Assembly (NCBI RefSeq): GCF_000577335.1
Contig: NZ_CBYL010000008.1
Span: 30,736 to 94,735, forward strand
Reading direction: 5' to 3'
Source: Faecalispora jeddahensis
Lineage (GTDB): Bacteria > Bacillota > Clostridia > Oscillospirales > Acutalibacteraceae
Length of the DNA: 64,000 nt
Within the stretch, counting starts at the first letter, position 1; each line of letters begins with the position of its first letter. This document shows, piece after piece, positions 35,724 to 43,446 of the stretch. The notes beneath the pieces were generated by a model. The model ran no database searches, was not told the origin of the DNA, and saw only the letters and a list, made by a program, of their open reading frames with translations. The translations under genes and the position numbers were made by a program.

Positions 35724-36533
35724 TTATCTTATTTTTTCACTCAGGGCGGCACAGGTCATCTCGGCCCAGCTGTACTGCGTCATGTATTCGCCCGCATAAG
35801 AATTGACCGCGGCGGTCTCGCCGGAAAGGAAACGGTAATAGTCGCAGTCGATTTTCTGGGGATCGACGGCAACGCTGTTGTGGCTGTTCACAATGACGTC
35901 CGCACAGTCCGCCGAACGGAGCGCTTTCAGCAAATCAGATTTAAAGATTTCAATCTGGTTTTTCAGACATCGGTCATAGGGGCGGTCTTCAAACAGGATC
36001 GCCGAGATTTCCTTCACACTGCAGGAGGCACCGTTGCGGTGCACCAGATAGGCGAATAACTCCTTGCATTTTGATCGGGGAAACCGCAGCGGTTTTTCCC
36101 CGTGGAACACCTCGAAATTGCCGAAGCACTGGACGCGCAAACTCTTCCCGGCCTGTGCATTCAGCGTCAGCTCGCCGATGTGCTCGAGTTCGTTCTGAAT
36201 CGCCATCACAGTGACAGGCTTGAGCAAATATCCCCTGGCATGCACGGAATACGCCTTAAGAGCATATTGGGAATAGGCGGTGACGAAAATGATCTCGAGC
36301 GAGGGGATCGCCTTTTTCAGCTCGGACGCAAGCTCCAGCCCGTTGCGGCCGCGCATTTCAATATCCAGAAATGCCGCCTCGGGGCAAAACGCATTTTCCC
36401 GAATCTCTTCCAGAGCCTTTATCGGGTCGCTGAATGCCCGGATTTCACACCCCGGCCTGGCCTTTTTCAGGGAATTCACCAGATCCTCTAGGGCCAATTT
36501 TTCATCGTCTACTGCAAGAAACCGTCTGTGCAT
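35724..36533 (-). CDS. response regulator with BTAD/SARP-like DNA-binding domain
   Basis: 269 residues. The receiver domain has the acidic pocket LAVDDEK, phospho-acceptor Asp57 in AAFLDIEM, Thr in FVTAYSQ and Lys in YLLKPV. The output domain starts around residue 132 with LRVQCFGNFEVFHGEKPLRF, then the winged-helix region SKCKELFAYLVHRNG, which is the pattern of OmpR-like domains fused to bacterial transcriptional activator (BTAD) helices rather than LytTR. It overlaps the kinase gene by 25 bases. The likely target is the permease-formamidase operon downstream. Confidence 0.88.
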   Translation of the reverse strand: MHRRFLAVDDEKLALEDLVNSLKKARPGCEIRAFSDPIKALEEIRENAFCPEAAFLDIEMRGRNGLELASELKKAIPSLEIIFVTAYSQYALKAYSVHARGYLLKPVTVMAIQNELEHIGELTLNAQAGKSLRVQCFGNFEVFHGEKPLRFPRSKCKELFAYLVHRNGASCSVKEISAILFEDRPYDRCLKNQIEIFKSDLLKALRSADCADVIVNSHNSVAVDPQKIDCDYYRFLSGETAAVNSYAGEYMTQYSWAEMTCAALSEKIR

Positions 36534-37915
36534 TTCATCTCCTCCTGTCGCTTTTTCGGTAAAACGATTGTCACCGTTGTGCCCTTGTCTTCCGCGCTGT
36601 CTATTTTCAGGGTGCCGCCGCAGGAAATGCGCAGCCGCTCCCTTACATTTGCAAGACCCACGTGATCGTTCTTCAGCCGCACCAGGCCGCCGGGGTCAAA
36701 GCCCACACCGTTGTCTGAAACAGTGATCAGATATTCCCGCTCTGTACCGGAGGTAAGGATGGTAACCGTTCCGCCCCTCTCCCGCTGCATCACCCCGTGG
36801 TGTACTGCGTTTTCCACAATCGGCTGCAACGTCAGCGGAGGCAGAAAGAATTCCGTGACTGGTGTACAGATCGTCACCGACAAGTCATCCCCATAGCGCA
36901 TTTTTTCCAGATGGAGATAATGTCTGGTGTGCTCTAATTCCCGCTCAAACGGAACATTCTCGCTGTTCGTCAGGGTATTCAGATTCACCCGGAGAAATGC
37001 GGTGAAATTCACCAGAGCCATCTCCGCCTTTTCGGGGTCGATACGGCAAAGAGACTTCATGCTGACGAGAACATTAAACAGAAAATGGGGCTGAATCTGG
37101 CTGAGCATCATCGAGATTCTCTGCTGCATCAACTCCTGTTCTTTTTCTTTTTCATGTTCCATCTGTATGTCTATGTAAATCAAAATCAAAAGAAAGGCCG
37201 ACGTAATGTAATACAGCCGAAGACCGCCGATCAGGATTTCCGCCACAACAGACGCCGCGCAGATCACCTCATAAAAAAGAAAGATCAGCGCCTTCCGGTT
37301 GCTCAGCTTTTTGCGGAAATGCAGAATCGTCGCACTGATCATGACCGTGGGAACCATCATGAAAAAGAACGCGACCCATGGGTGGTCGGAAATATCCCAC
37401 GGGTACTGTGGATCAGACGCCGTAAACTGCGACATGACCACGAGCAGAAACCCATCCGCACACAGCCCGATAAACAGAACCAAAAACCGTTTAAGCTCCA
37501 AAGGGTCTTCATTGATATAACTGAGTAAATAGATGCCGAACAGCACCATCAGCACATATCCTGAGGAATGCGAGATAAAGCTGCCGATGCGGACCGCCGG
37601 CTCCGCTGCGAAAATGCCGGTAAACCCGGTCCTCCAGGACACGGCGTCCCCCAGCAGGGCGAGGGTATTCCAGGCCAGCATCCAGAGGAAAAGCTTTTCA
37701 AACAGCCGCTGCTGATGTCCGTTTCTGGCGATGCTGATAAATACGGAGCAGGTGAGGAGTGCGCAGAGCAACTCCATGGCCACACTGATGAGCGAAATCA
37801 GCCGCACATCGCTGTTTCCCCGGCAAGCGAAAGCCAACATTTCAAAAAACATTTGCAGGATCAGCAGTAAAACGGGAATGGTAATCAAATACACCGTTGC
37901 TTTTCTATTCATCAT
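36509..37915 (-). CDS. sensor histidine kinase, LytS/YehU type
   Basis: 468 residues. About seven membrane helices fill residues 5-250, as in the 7TM sensor kinases. A coiled segment follows and then the His_kinase domain with IQPHFLFN (phospho-acceptor His277), the N box LQPIVENAVHHG and the G box SDNGVGFDPGG. The ligand is unknown; given the neighbours, an amino acid, an amide or a nitrogen signal is plausible. The start at 37915 has GGAAGGAG in good spacing. Confidence 0.9.
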   Translation of the reverse strand: MMNRKATVYLITIPVLLLILQMFFEMLAFACRGNSDVRLISLISVAMELLCALLTCSVFISIARNGHQQRLFEKLFLWMLAWNTLALLGDAVSWRTGFTGIFAAEPAVRIGSFISHSSGYVLMVLFGIYLLSYINEDPLELKRFLVLFIGLCADGFLLVVMSQFTASDPQYPWDISDHPWVAFFFMMVPTVMISATILHFRKKLSNRKALIFLFYEVICAASVVAEILIGGLRLYYITSAFLLILIYIDIQMEHEKEKEQELMQQRISMMLSQIQPHFLFNVLVSMKSLCRIDPEKAEMALVNFTAFLRVNLNTLTNSENVPFERELEHTRHYLHLEKMRYGDDLSVTICTPVTEFFLPPLTLQPIVENAVHHGVMQRERGGTVTILTSGTEREYLITVSDNGVGFDPGGLVRLKNDHVGLANVRERLRISCGGTLKIDSAEDKGTTVTIVLPKKRQEEMKCTDGFLQ

Positions 37916-37965
37916 CCGCGGCTCCTTCCGGACTGATTTCACCGACTTGAGCATTGCTTAATTTC

Positions 37966-37993
37966 ATTTTAATGGAAAAAGCATTGTTGTCAA
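37966..37993 (-). promoter_or_regulatory. promoter of the kinase-regulator operon
   Basis: On the minus strand TTGACA (37988-37993), 16 bases, TAAAAT (37966-37971), about 45 bases before the kinase gene start. Confidence 0.65.
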
Positions 37994-38138
37994 TCAATCA
38001 AAAACAAGAATGAGTTTTCAGAATTAGGTGTCCGCGTAAAGGGGAAAATACTGCCTGTTGTTTCGTAAAATGTGTTTCTGCGTCGGATTCGGTTGACATA
38101 ACAGACATTTTCACAAAATCTTAAAAAAAGTTAACACA

Positions 38139-38263
38139 CCGGTATACCGTCACTTATCAACACTTTCAACAGACTTTTCCACAGGATGTTCCGGGGTTAT
38201 CCACTGGATTTATGTAAACCGAAAAAATTTACATACGGTATAACCGATCAACAGGTTATCCTT
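38139..38263 (+). promoter_or_regulatory. DnaA-box-like cluster flanked by CGGTATA palindromes
   Basis: Three 9-mers close to the DnaA box consensus TTATCCACA lie in the same direction: TTATCAACA (38153-38161), TTTTCCACA (38174-38182) and TTATCCACT (38196-38204), one mismatch each and 21 and 22 bases apart (two helical turns). A fourth, weaker TTATCCTTT is at 38255-38263. The palindromes CGGTATACCG (38139-38148) and CGGTATAACCG (38235-38245) frame the three, and an inverted repeat ATGTAAA-N9-TTTACAT lies between. No dnaA or dnaN is nearby, so it is not a standard oriC. Confidence 0.45.
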
Positions 38264-38335
38264 TTCCTGATTCATTCCGTATAAACGTTTGCCTTTCGCC
38301 TAAAATAAAGGTATCAAATCAGCAGGAGGCTCACT

Positions 38336-38599
38336 ATGATTCGCGGAATCAGCAGACAGATCATTGAGGTGAAGGAAACGGGGAATATGTACTACGAAAG
38401 CGCCTATCTGGTGGTAAAGCCGGAATACGCCAGCGCCGAACGCGAGCTGCTCGAGCGCGAGGCCCGCAAAATACTGCGCAGCATGGACGCTCCCTCCGGC
38501 ATGAAGCGGGCGCGGGGAATGTCTTTTTGGGTGACTCGGGTAGCTCCTCCCGCGGCCGTGGCGGCAGCGGCGGCGATCTTATATTTTGCCACGATTTGA
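38336..38599 (+). CDS. conserved small tail-anchored protein
   Basis: 87 residues. It begins MIRGISRQIIEVKETGNMYY and continues with a YLVVKPEYA segment, an acidic/basic helix and a C-terminal hydrophobic helix (about 69-86, APPAAVAAAAAILYFA). Similar short proteins starting with M-I-(K/R)-G-(I/V)-S and a VxVK/E segment are widespread in clostridia, without known function. The position just downstream of the DnaA-box-like cluster is notable. AGGAGG precedes the ATG. Confidence 0.75.
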   Translation: MIRGISRQIIEVKETGNMYYESAYLVVKPEYASAERELLEREARKILRSMDAPSGMKRARGMSFWVTRVAPPAAVAAAAAILYFATI

Positions 38600-38658
38600 G
38601 CCCGGGCATAATCCGCCTTTTTTTAACAATTTATTTTCCTTTCCGCGCCCTTTTGTGT

Positions 38659-38664
38659 TATAAT
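38659..38664 (+). promoter_or_regulatory. extended -10 promoter upstream of the rlmB leader
   Basis: TGT-TATAAT with the -10 at 38659-38664; the -35 region is TTTCCT-like at 18 bases. Transcription would start near 38671, 290 bases before rlmB. Confidence 0.55.
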
Positions 38665-38670
38665 AACCTC

Positions 38671-38800
38671 ACGATACAGCCCAAAGCATAAGCTTTGAAA
38701 CAAATTTTTAGCAGGGTATCCTCAGCATGGGTATTCTGCTGGTATAGCCTTGCCCCTCATACCGGGGCAAAGGCTGCGTCTGCACGTATGCTGCGGGAAA
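38671..38800 (+). ncRNA. candidate structured RNA in the rlmB leader
   Basis: Consecutive hairpins: 38682-38687 with 38692-38697 (6 bp, loop ATAA); 38710-38721 with 38729-38740 (12 pairs, three G-U, loop TCAGCAT); 38747-38756 with 38764-38774 (10 pairs, one bulge, loop TCATACC). Both larger loops have perfect partners outside: CAGCAT (38723-38728) with ATGCTG (38788-38793), and ATACC (38759-38763) with GGTAT (38741-38745). I do not recognise it as a known riboswitch, 6S RNA, T-box or SRP RNA. No clear terminator follows, so it may be a cis element of rlmB. Confidence 0.4.
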
Positions 38801-38961
38801 CTTTCACAGAAGAAACAGGCCGTTTTCTCACAAAAGAATAAAATCTTTCTGAAATGGATTTTTCTGAAAAATATAGAACCTATAGAATCAGAAATAATAC
38901 TTAACATTTTAGCGGTTTGCCTGCGCGGCAAAGCCAAAGACCGTAAAGAGGAGCAGAACAT

Positions 38962-39732
38962 ATGGAAGAAAATAAAACCGCCGCGCGCGGCGAAGACATT
39001 ATTGCGGGCAGAAACGCCGTAACAGAGGCGCTGAAAGCCGGGCGCACCATCGACAGCATCTATGTGGCCCGGGGCAACCGCACGGGCTCCATCGGCGGCA
39101 TTATTGCAAAGGCCAAGCAGTCGGGCATCCCCATAAAGGACGCCGACCCCAAAAAGCTGGATTATCTGTGCGGACACGCCAACCATCAGGGTGTGGTGGC
39201 GGTGGCCGCCGTAAAAGAATATGCCTCGCTGGAGGATCTGTTCCGCGTAGCGGAGGAGCGGGGCGAGCCGCCGTTCTTCCTGATCGCGGACGAGCTGGAG
39301 GATCCCCATAATCTGGGGGCGATCCTGCGTACGGCGGAATGCTCCGGAGCGCACGGTGTGATTGTGCCGCGCCGCCGCGCCGCGGGCCTTACGTTTGCCG
39401 TGGGCAAGGCGTCGGCCGGAGCAGTGGAATATGTGCCGGTAGCACGGGTGACCAATCTGCCGAGCACACTGGAGGAACTGAAAAAACGCGGCGTTTGGAT
39501 TTACGCCGCCGATATGGACGGTCAGGACTGGTGCGGTGTGGATTACCGCGGTCCCGCCGCGATCGTCATCGGCTCGGAGGGCTTCGGAGTCAGCCGGCTG
39601 ATCAGAGAAAAATCGGATTTTATCATATCTTTGCCGATGCTGGGAAAGATAAACTCGTTGAATGCTTCTGTGGCATGCGGCGTGATTTGCTATGAGGTCG
39701 TACGGCAGCGCAGGGGGATTCAGGCCAAATAA
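38962..39732 (+). CDS. rlmB: 23S rRNA 2'-O-methyltransferase, RlmB/TrmH family
   Basis: SAM-dependent SPOUT (knotted) enzyme, 256 residues. N-terminal substrate-binding domain (about 12-90, GRNAVTEALKAGRTIDSIYV) and the SPOUT domain with motif 1 LEDPHNLGAILRTAECSG, motif 2 IVIGSEGFGVSRL and motif 3 LPMLGKINSLNASVACGV. RlmB methylates G2251 in E. coli 23S rRNA; paralogues act on other sites, so the target is inferred. A GAGGAG site precedes the ATG. It is followed after 28 bases by the large gene at 39761. Confidence 0.9.
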   Translation: MEENKTAARGEDIIAGRNAVTEALKAGRTIDSIYVARGNRTGSIGGIIAKAKQSGIPIKDADPKKLDYLCGHANHQGVVAVAAVKEYASLEDLFRVAEERGEPPFFLIADELEDPHNLGAILRTAECSGAHGVIVPRRRAAGLTFAVGKASAGAVEYVPVARVTNLPSTLEELKKRGVWIYAADMDGQDWCGVDYRGPAAIVIGSEGFGVSRLIREKSDFIISLPMLGKINSLNASVACGVICYEVVRQRRGIQAK

Positions 39733-39760
39733 GCAAAAGGACGGGAGCGTGTAGCCTACC

Positions 39761-42700
39761 ATGGAAAACAACAGGGGAAAAAACCCGCCGGAATACTCGG
39801 TGGATGACATCCTGGCGGAGGCCAAAGGCCGTTTGAGCAATAAGGCGTATGAAACGCTGACCGGCAAGGACGAGCAGAACGCGCCGCGGATTCAGCCGCC
39901 CGAGACCCAGCCAAAGCCGGAGCAGCCGGCCCCGCCTCAGCCCGGGCCAGAGATTCCGGCCCCGATTTCTCAGCCCCCGCAGGAGATGCCGGCCCAACCG
40001 CTCACTCCCGGGCAGAACGGAGAAATCCGCTTTCGCGCGGCGGACGAAACAGAAGACCCCGAAGAACTGAAACTCGAAGAAGAACAGCCCGCTCCCCGCG
40101 GGCTGAAGGGCTTTTTTGCGCGCCGGCGCAGCCGCAAAGCGGCAGAGGCCTGCGAGTTTGACGAAGAAGAGGATATTTACTACGGGCTTCAGCTTAAGCC
40201 GGTAGAGGAATATAAAAAGGGCTACGACGACACCGTTTCCACAGATAAAGGCCCTACCCCCGCATTTCGCTATCTGTTTGACGAAACGCCGGAGGACGAG
40301 GTAGAGGAAGAGATATCTGCCCGGTTCCAGCCGTGGGAGCCTGCCGCGCCCGTACAGCTGATCCGGGAAACGCAGCAGCGGCCCCTTGGCCCCACCGCGC
40401 CCAAAGCAGCCGAACCACTGGCTCCGGAACAGCCGGCCCGGCCGAAGCAGAGCACACGCACACAACAGGAATCCGCTCCCCTGCCACAAAAAGAATCCAC
40501 ACAAGAATTCCGCCTGCCCGGTCTCCCCGCCAGCCATCACCTGCACCTGGAGCCGCTTCCGTTCCCAAAGGAAACGGAAGGCGGATATATGGATCTGGAG
40601 GAAGCCGCCCGTCTGGTGCGGCAGTCCCGGAAAGAAACAGATGCACCGGAGAAGAAACCGCGCCCCAAAGCCGAACGCCCCGCGCGGGAAGTGATCACCG
40701 CACAGCCGCCGGTTTCTAAAAATGAAATCACAAAAGAAATAGAAGTCGTTCCCCACGAAGCGGAGCCCCAGCCGTCCGCCGCCGATCTGCCGGATCAGTC
40801 CCATACACAGACCCCGTCGCAGGAGCAGGTCAGTCCCGCACCCGCGTCGGCCGAGCCGAAATCCGCCCCCGAATCCACACAGCCGGAAGCCCTGAAGCAA
40901 AAGGCAATCGAACAGAACCTTCCGCAGCCGGAGCCCGCAGTACTGCACGCCTCCACTGAGCAGGAGCCGGAACAGATAGTCCCGCAAGCGGGAACCGAAG
41001 AGCTGCCGCAGTCCGAAGAGGAAAAGAGGGCGCGCGCCGCGCTCGAACAGCTGCAGGCAGAGACCGCTCAGCGACATGCGGAGCAGCAAAAGAAGGAACA
41101 GATTCGCGCACTGGTCCGCGCATCGCGCAAATACCTGCCGAACACTCTGCCCGTTCATGTACTGGAGTTCGACCGGCTGGAAGCGGCGCTGACCCGCGTG
41201 GAGGAAAGCTATCGAACCATACCGGAGGAACCGCCTGAAGAACCGGTACAGGAACCGCGCAGCCGGAAAAAACGGCAGCCTGCCTCTTCCGGAGTACATA
41301 CATTCCGCTTCCTTGGGGAAGTGGAAGAAGACAACGATCCCAACGATGAGCCCGGCACCGAGCCGGAGCCTGAGAATCTGGACGACTACACCGCACCCGA
41401 GGACGCGCCCTCGATTCTGCACGAGCTGGGCGCGGAACACCGTGCGCTGGCCCTGCGTGTTTCCGTCACAGGGATTTTGATGCTTGTGATGCTGTTCTGG
41501 GGCTTTGTCAGTGAACGCTCCGGCATGCTGCCCGCATTTCTGCGGGCAGAGGTTCTGCCGCTGGCGTACCTGATTACAAACTTGTGCCTGCTGACCATGG
41601 CGATCGTATTCTGCCGCAAAACAGTGCTCGGGGGAATCCGGGCGCTGGTAAGTCTTCAGGCCAATGCGGACAGCGGTGTGGCCGTGGCCGCCGCGGCCGC
41701 GTGGATACAGGGTGCCGCCCTGCTGTTCCAGACGCAGGAGGTCGAGAGAGGGCAACTGCACCTGTACGCCGTTTTGGCGGCGCTCGGCCTGTTCCTCAAC
41801 TCTGCGGGCAAACTCTCTATGGTGCGGCGCATCCGTGCGAACTTCCGCTTTTTAATCTCGCCTGAACCCAAAATGGGCGTTGAGCTGTTCGATGATTACA
41901 ACACTGCCCTGCAGCTGGCAAAAGGCTGTGTGGTAGGCGAGCCGCTGATCGCATACCAGAGGAAGACAGGCTTTTTCCGCAACTTTTTGCGCAACTCCTA
42001 CGAGCCGGACCCCAGCGAGCAGGCGTCGCAGTCGATGGCTCCTCTGCTGTTCCTCGGCACATTGGTGCTGTGCGCCATCAGTCTGGTGCTGACCCGCAGC
42101 GCTTCCGCCGCGATAACGGCTCTGGCCGCCGCAGCCTGTGTGAGCGCTCCGATCACCAGCATGCTGTGCGTCAACATGCCGATCAGCCGCCTGTCCGCCC
42201 TGGCACGTCGATGCGGCACAATGCTGGTAGGCAACCCTGCCGTGGAGTATTTCTGCAACACCAATGCGCTGATGACCGACGCCAAAGAGCTGTTCCCCAA
42301 AGGGACGGTCATCCTGAATGGAATCAAAACGTTCGGCGGCCAGCGCATCGACGAAGCCATTATGGACGCCAGCGCGGTGATGTGCACCCTGGGCGGCCCC
42401 TTAAGCGACCTGTTTGAGCAGATCATTCAGAACCGGCGCGATATTCTGCCGAAGGCCGAAAACATCACTTATGAGGATGAACGCGGCGTCACCGGCTGGG
42501 TGAGCGGCCGCCGCACGCTGGTAGGCACCCGGCAGCTGCTGGAGCAGCACGGGCTGACTCCGCCCTCCCGCGATTACGAAAATAAATACCTGCTGGGCGG
42601 AAAAAAGGTGGTCTACCTGGCCTCGCAGGGCGAGCTGGTCGCAATGTTCGTTATTTCGTATAACTCCGACAAGCGACGCGCGCTGGAGCTGCGCCGCATG

Positions 42701-43111
42701 GAGCAGAACGGCATCAGCCTGATCCTGCGCACGACGGACCCGAACATGACCCCCGAATTCGTGGCCGAATGCTTTGGCCTTGACCCACATTCCGTACGGA
42801 TTCTGCCGGAAACGCTCGGTACCATGTACCAGAATAAGATCACCAAAGAGCGCGAGCGCGCTGACGCCCTGTTTGTCAGCAAGGGCCGCCCCGCCTCTAT
42901 GATGCGGATGCTGACCGCCTGCGTGCGCGAAAAGAGCAATGTGACCATGGCGACTCTGCTGCAGACCGTCGGAGTCATTCTCGGGTTCATGCTTGTGGCG
43001 TTCCTGGTCTTTTATTCCGGGCTTGAGCAGCTTTCTACCATGGCGCTGCTGTTGTACCAGCTGTTCTGGGCAGCGGCCGTACTGATTATCCCCCGGCTGC
43101 GCAAGCCATAA
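39761..43111 (+). CDS. large membrane protein resembling an inactive P-type ATPase with long disordered N-terminus
   Basis: 1116 residues. Roughly 1-560 is a Pro/Glu/Gln/Ala-rich stretch without fold signals. From about 562 there are helices arranged as in P1-type ATPases: two pairs, a short cytosolic piece, another pair, a large cytosolic domain (about 790-1050) and two C-terminal helices. The cytosolic part keeps traces of the nucleotide domain (GVTGWVSGRRTLVGTRQLLE, like the G-x-G-V region) and of the hinge (SDKRRALELRRMEQNGI). The phosphorylation motif DKTGT is missing (DAKEL in its place), as are CPC and TGDN. It therefore looks like a pseudo-enzyme; function unknown. Confidence 0.6.
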   Translation: MENNRGKNPPEYSVDDILAEAKGRLSNKAYETLTGKDEQNAPRIQPPETQPKPEQPAPPQPGPEIPAPISQPPQEMPAQPLTPGQNGEIRFRAADETEDPEELKLEEEQPAPRGLKGFFARRRSRKAAEACEFDEEEDIYYGLQLKPVEEYKKGYDDTVSTDKGPTPAFRYLFDETPEDEVEEEISARFQPWEPAAPVQLIRETQQRPLGPTAPKAAEPLAPEQPARPKQSTRTQQESAPLPQKESTQEFRLPGLPASHHLHLEPLPFPKETEGGYMDLEEAARLVRQSRKETDAPEKKPRPKAERPAREVITAQPPVSKNEITKEIEVVPHEAEPQPSAADLPDQSHTQTPSQEQVSPAPASAEPKSAPESTQPEALKQKAIEQNLPQPEPAVLHASTEQEPEQIVPQAGTEELPQSEEEKRARAALEQLQAETAQRHAEQQKKEQIRALVRASRKYLPNTLPVHVLEFDRLEAALTRVEESYRTIPEEPPEEPVQEPRSRKKRQPASSGVHTFRFLGEVEEDNDPNDEPGTEPEPENLDDYTAPEDAPSILHELGAEHRALALRVSVTGILMLVMLFWGFVSERSGMLPAFLRAEVLPLAYLITNLCLLTMAIVFCRKTVLGGIRALVSLQANADSGVAVAAAAAWIQGAALLFQTQEVERGQLHLYAVLAALGLFLNSAGKLSMVRRIRANFRFLISPEPKMGVELFDDYNTALQLAKGCVVGEPLIAYQRKTGFFRNFLRNSYEPDPSEQASQSMAPLLFLGTLVLCAISLVLTRSASAAITALAAAACVSAPITSMLCVNMPISRLSALARRCGTMLVGNPAVEYFCNTNALMTDAKELFPKGTVILNGIKTFGGQRIDEAIMDASAVMCTLGGPLSDLFEQIIQNRRDILPKAENITYEDERGVTGWVSGRRTLVGTRQLLEQHGLTPPSRDYENKYLLGGKKVVYLASQGELVAMFVISYNSDKRRALELRRMEQNGISLILRTTDPNMTPEFVAECFGLDPHSVRILPETLGTMYQNKITKERERADALFVSKGRPASMMRMLTACVREKSNVTMATLLQTVGVILGFMLVAFLVFYSGLEQLSTMALLLYQLFWAAAVLIIPRLRKP

Positions 43112-43150
43112 CACAAAAATCGGCCGGGCCGGGCGGCCCGGCCAGATTCG

Positions 43151-43189
43151 ACGGACAATCCCCACAAAACAGGGATTGTCCGTTTTTTT
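43151..43189 (+). terminator. terminator of the rlmB-large gene unit
   Basis: Perfect 12-bp inverted repeat 43151-43162 with 43172-43183, followed by a T run to 43189. Confidence 0.85.
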
Positions 43190-43297
43190 GTGCTGTCAAG
43201 AGAATCCTGGAGAAACCACAAAAGAAAACCGAATTCGTTAAATTGTATAGTTTCCATAAAATCGTCTTATTGAATGCGTCTAATTTATTGGAAAGCA

Positions 43298-43326
43298 TTG
43301 CTTCCTATGTGAAAATAAGATATAAT
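43298..43326 (+). promoter_or_regulatory. promoter of the EF-G-like gene
   Basis: TTGCTT (43298-43303), 17 bases, TATAAT (43321-43326). A leader of about 115 bases follows with two small GC-rich hairpins (near 43373-43391 and 43411-43424). A near-palindrome AACCGAATTCGTT lies upstream at 43227-43239. Confidence 0.7.
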
Positions 43327-43446
43327 TGTAAAAAATAACTGGGATTGGATTGTAGGTAATATCCAAACAACTGCCGTTTGCACAGAACGGTCTCCCGGCA
43401 TTACCCTACTGCCCCGGCTGGGGCATCTTGAAAGGAGTTTTACCAA

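Noticed and set aside
38139..38263. Chromosomal replication origin
   Set aside because: DnaA-box-like sites are present, but dnaA, dnaN, recF and gyrase genes are not in the window and only three good boxes exist.
38671..38961. 6S RNA, SRP RNA or tmRNA
   Set aside because: The long central bubble of 6S RNA, the GGAAGG-type apical loop of SRP RNA and a tRNA-like end are all missing.
39623..41761. A 712-codon open frame on the minus strand
   Set aside because: Antisense to rlmB and the Pro/Glu-rich part of the large gene; its Arg/Leu/Gly-rich composition is typical of a shadow of biased codons.
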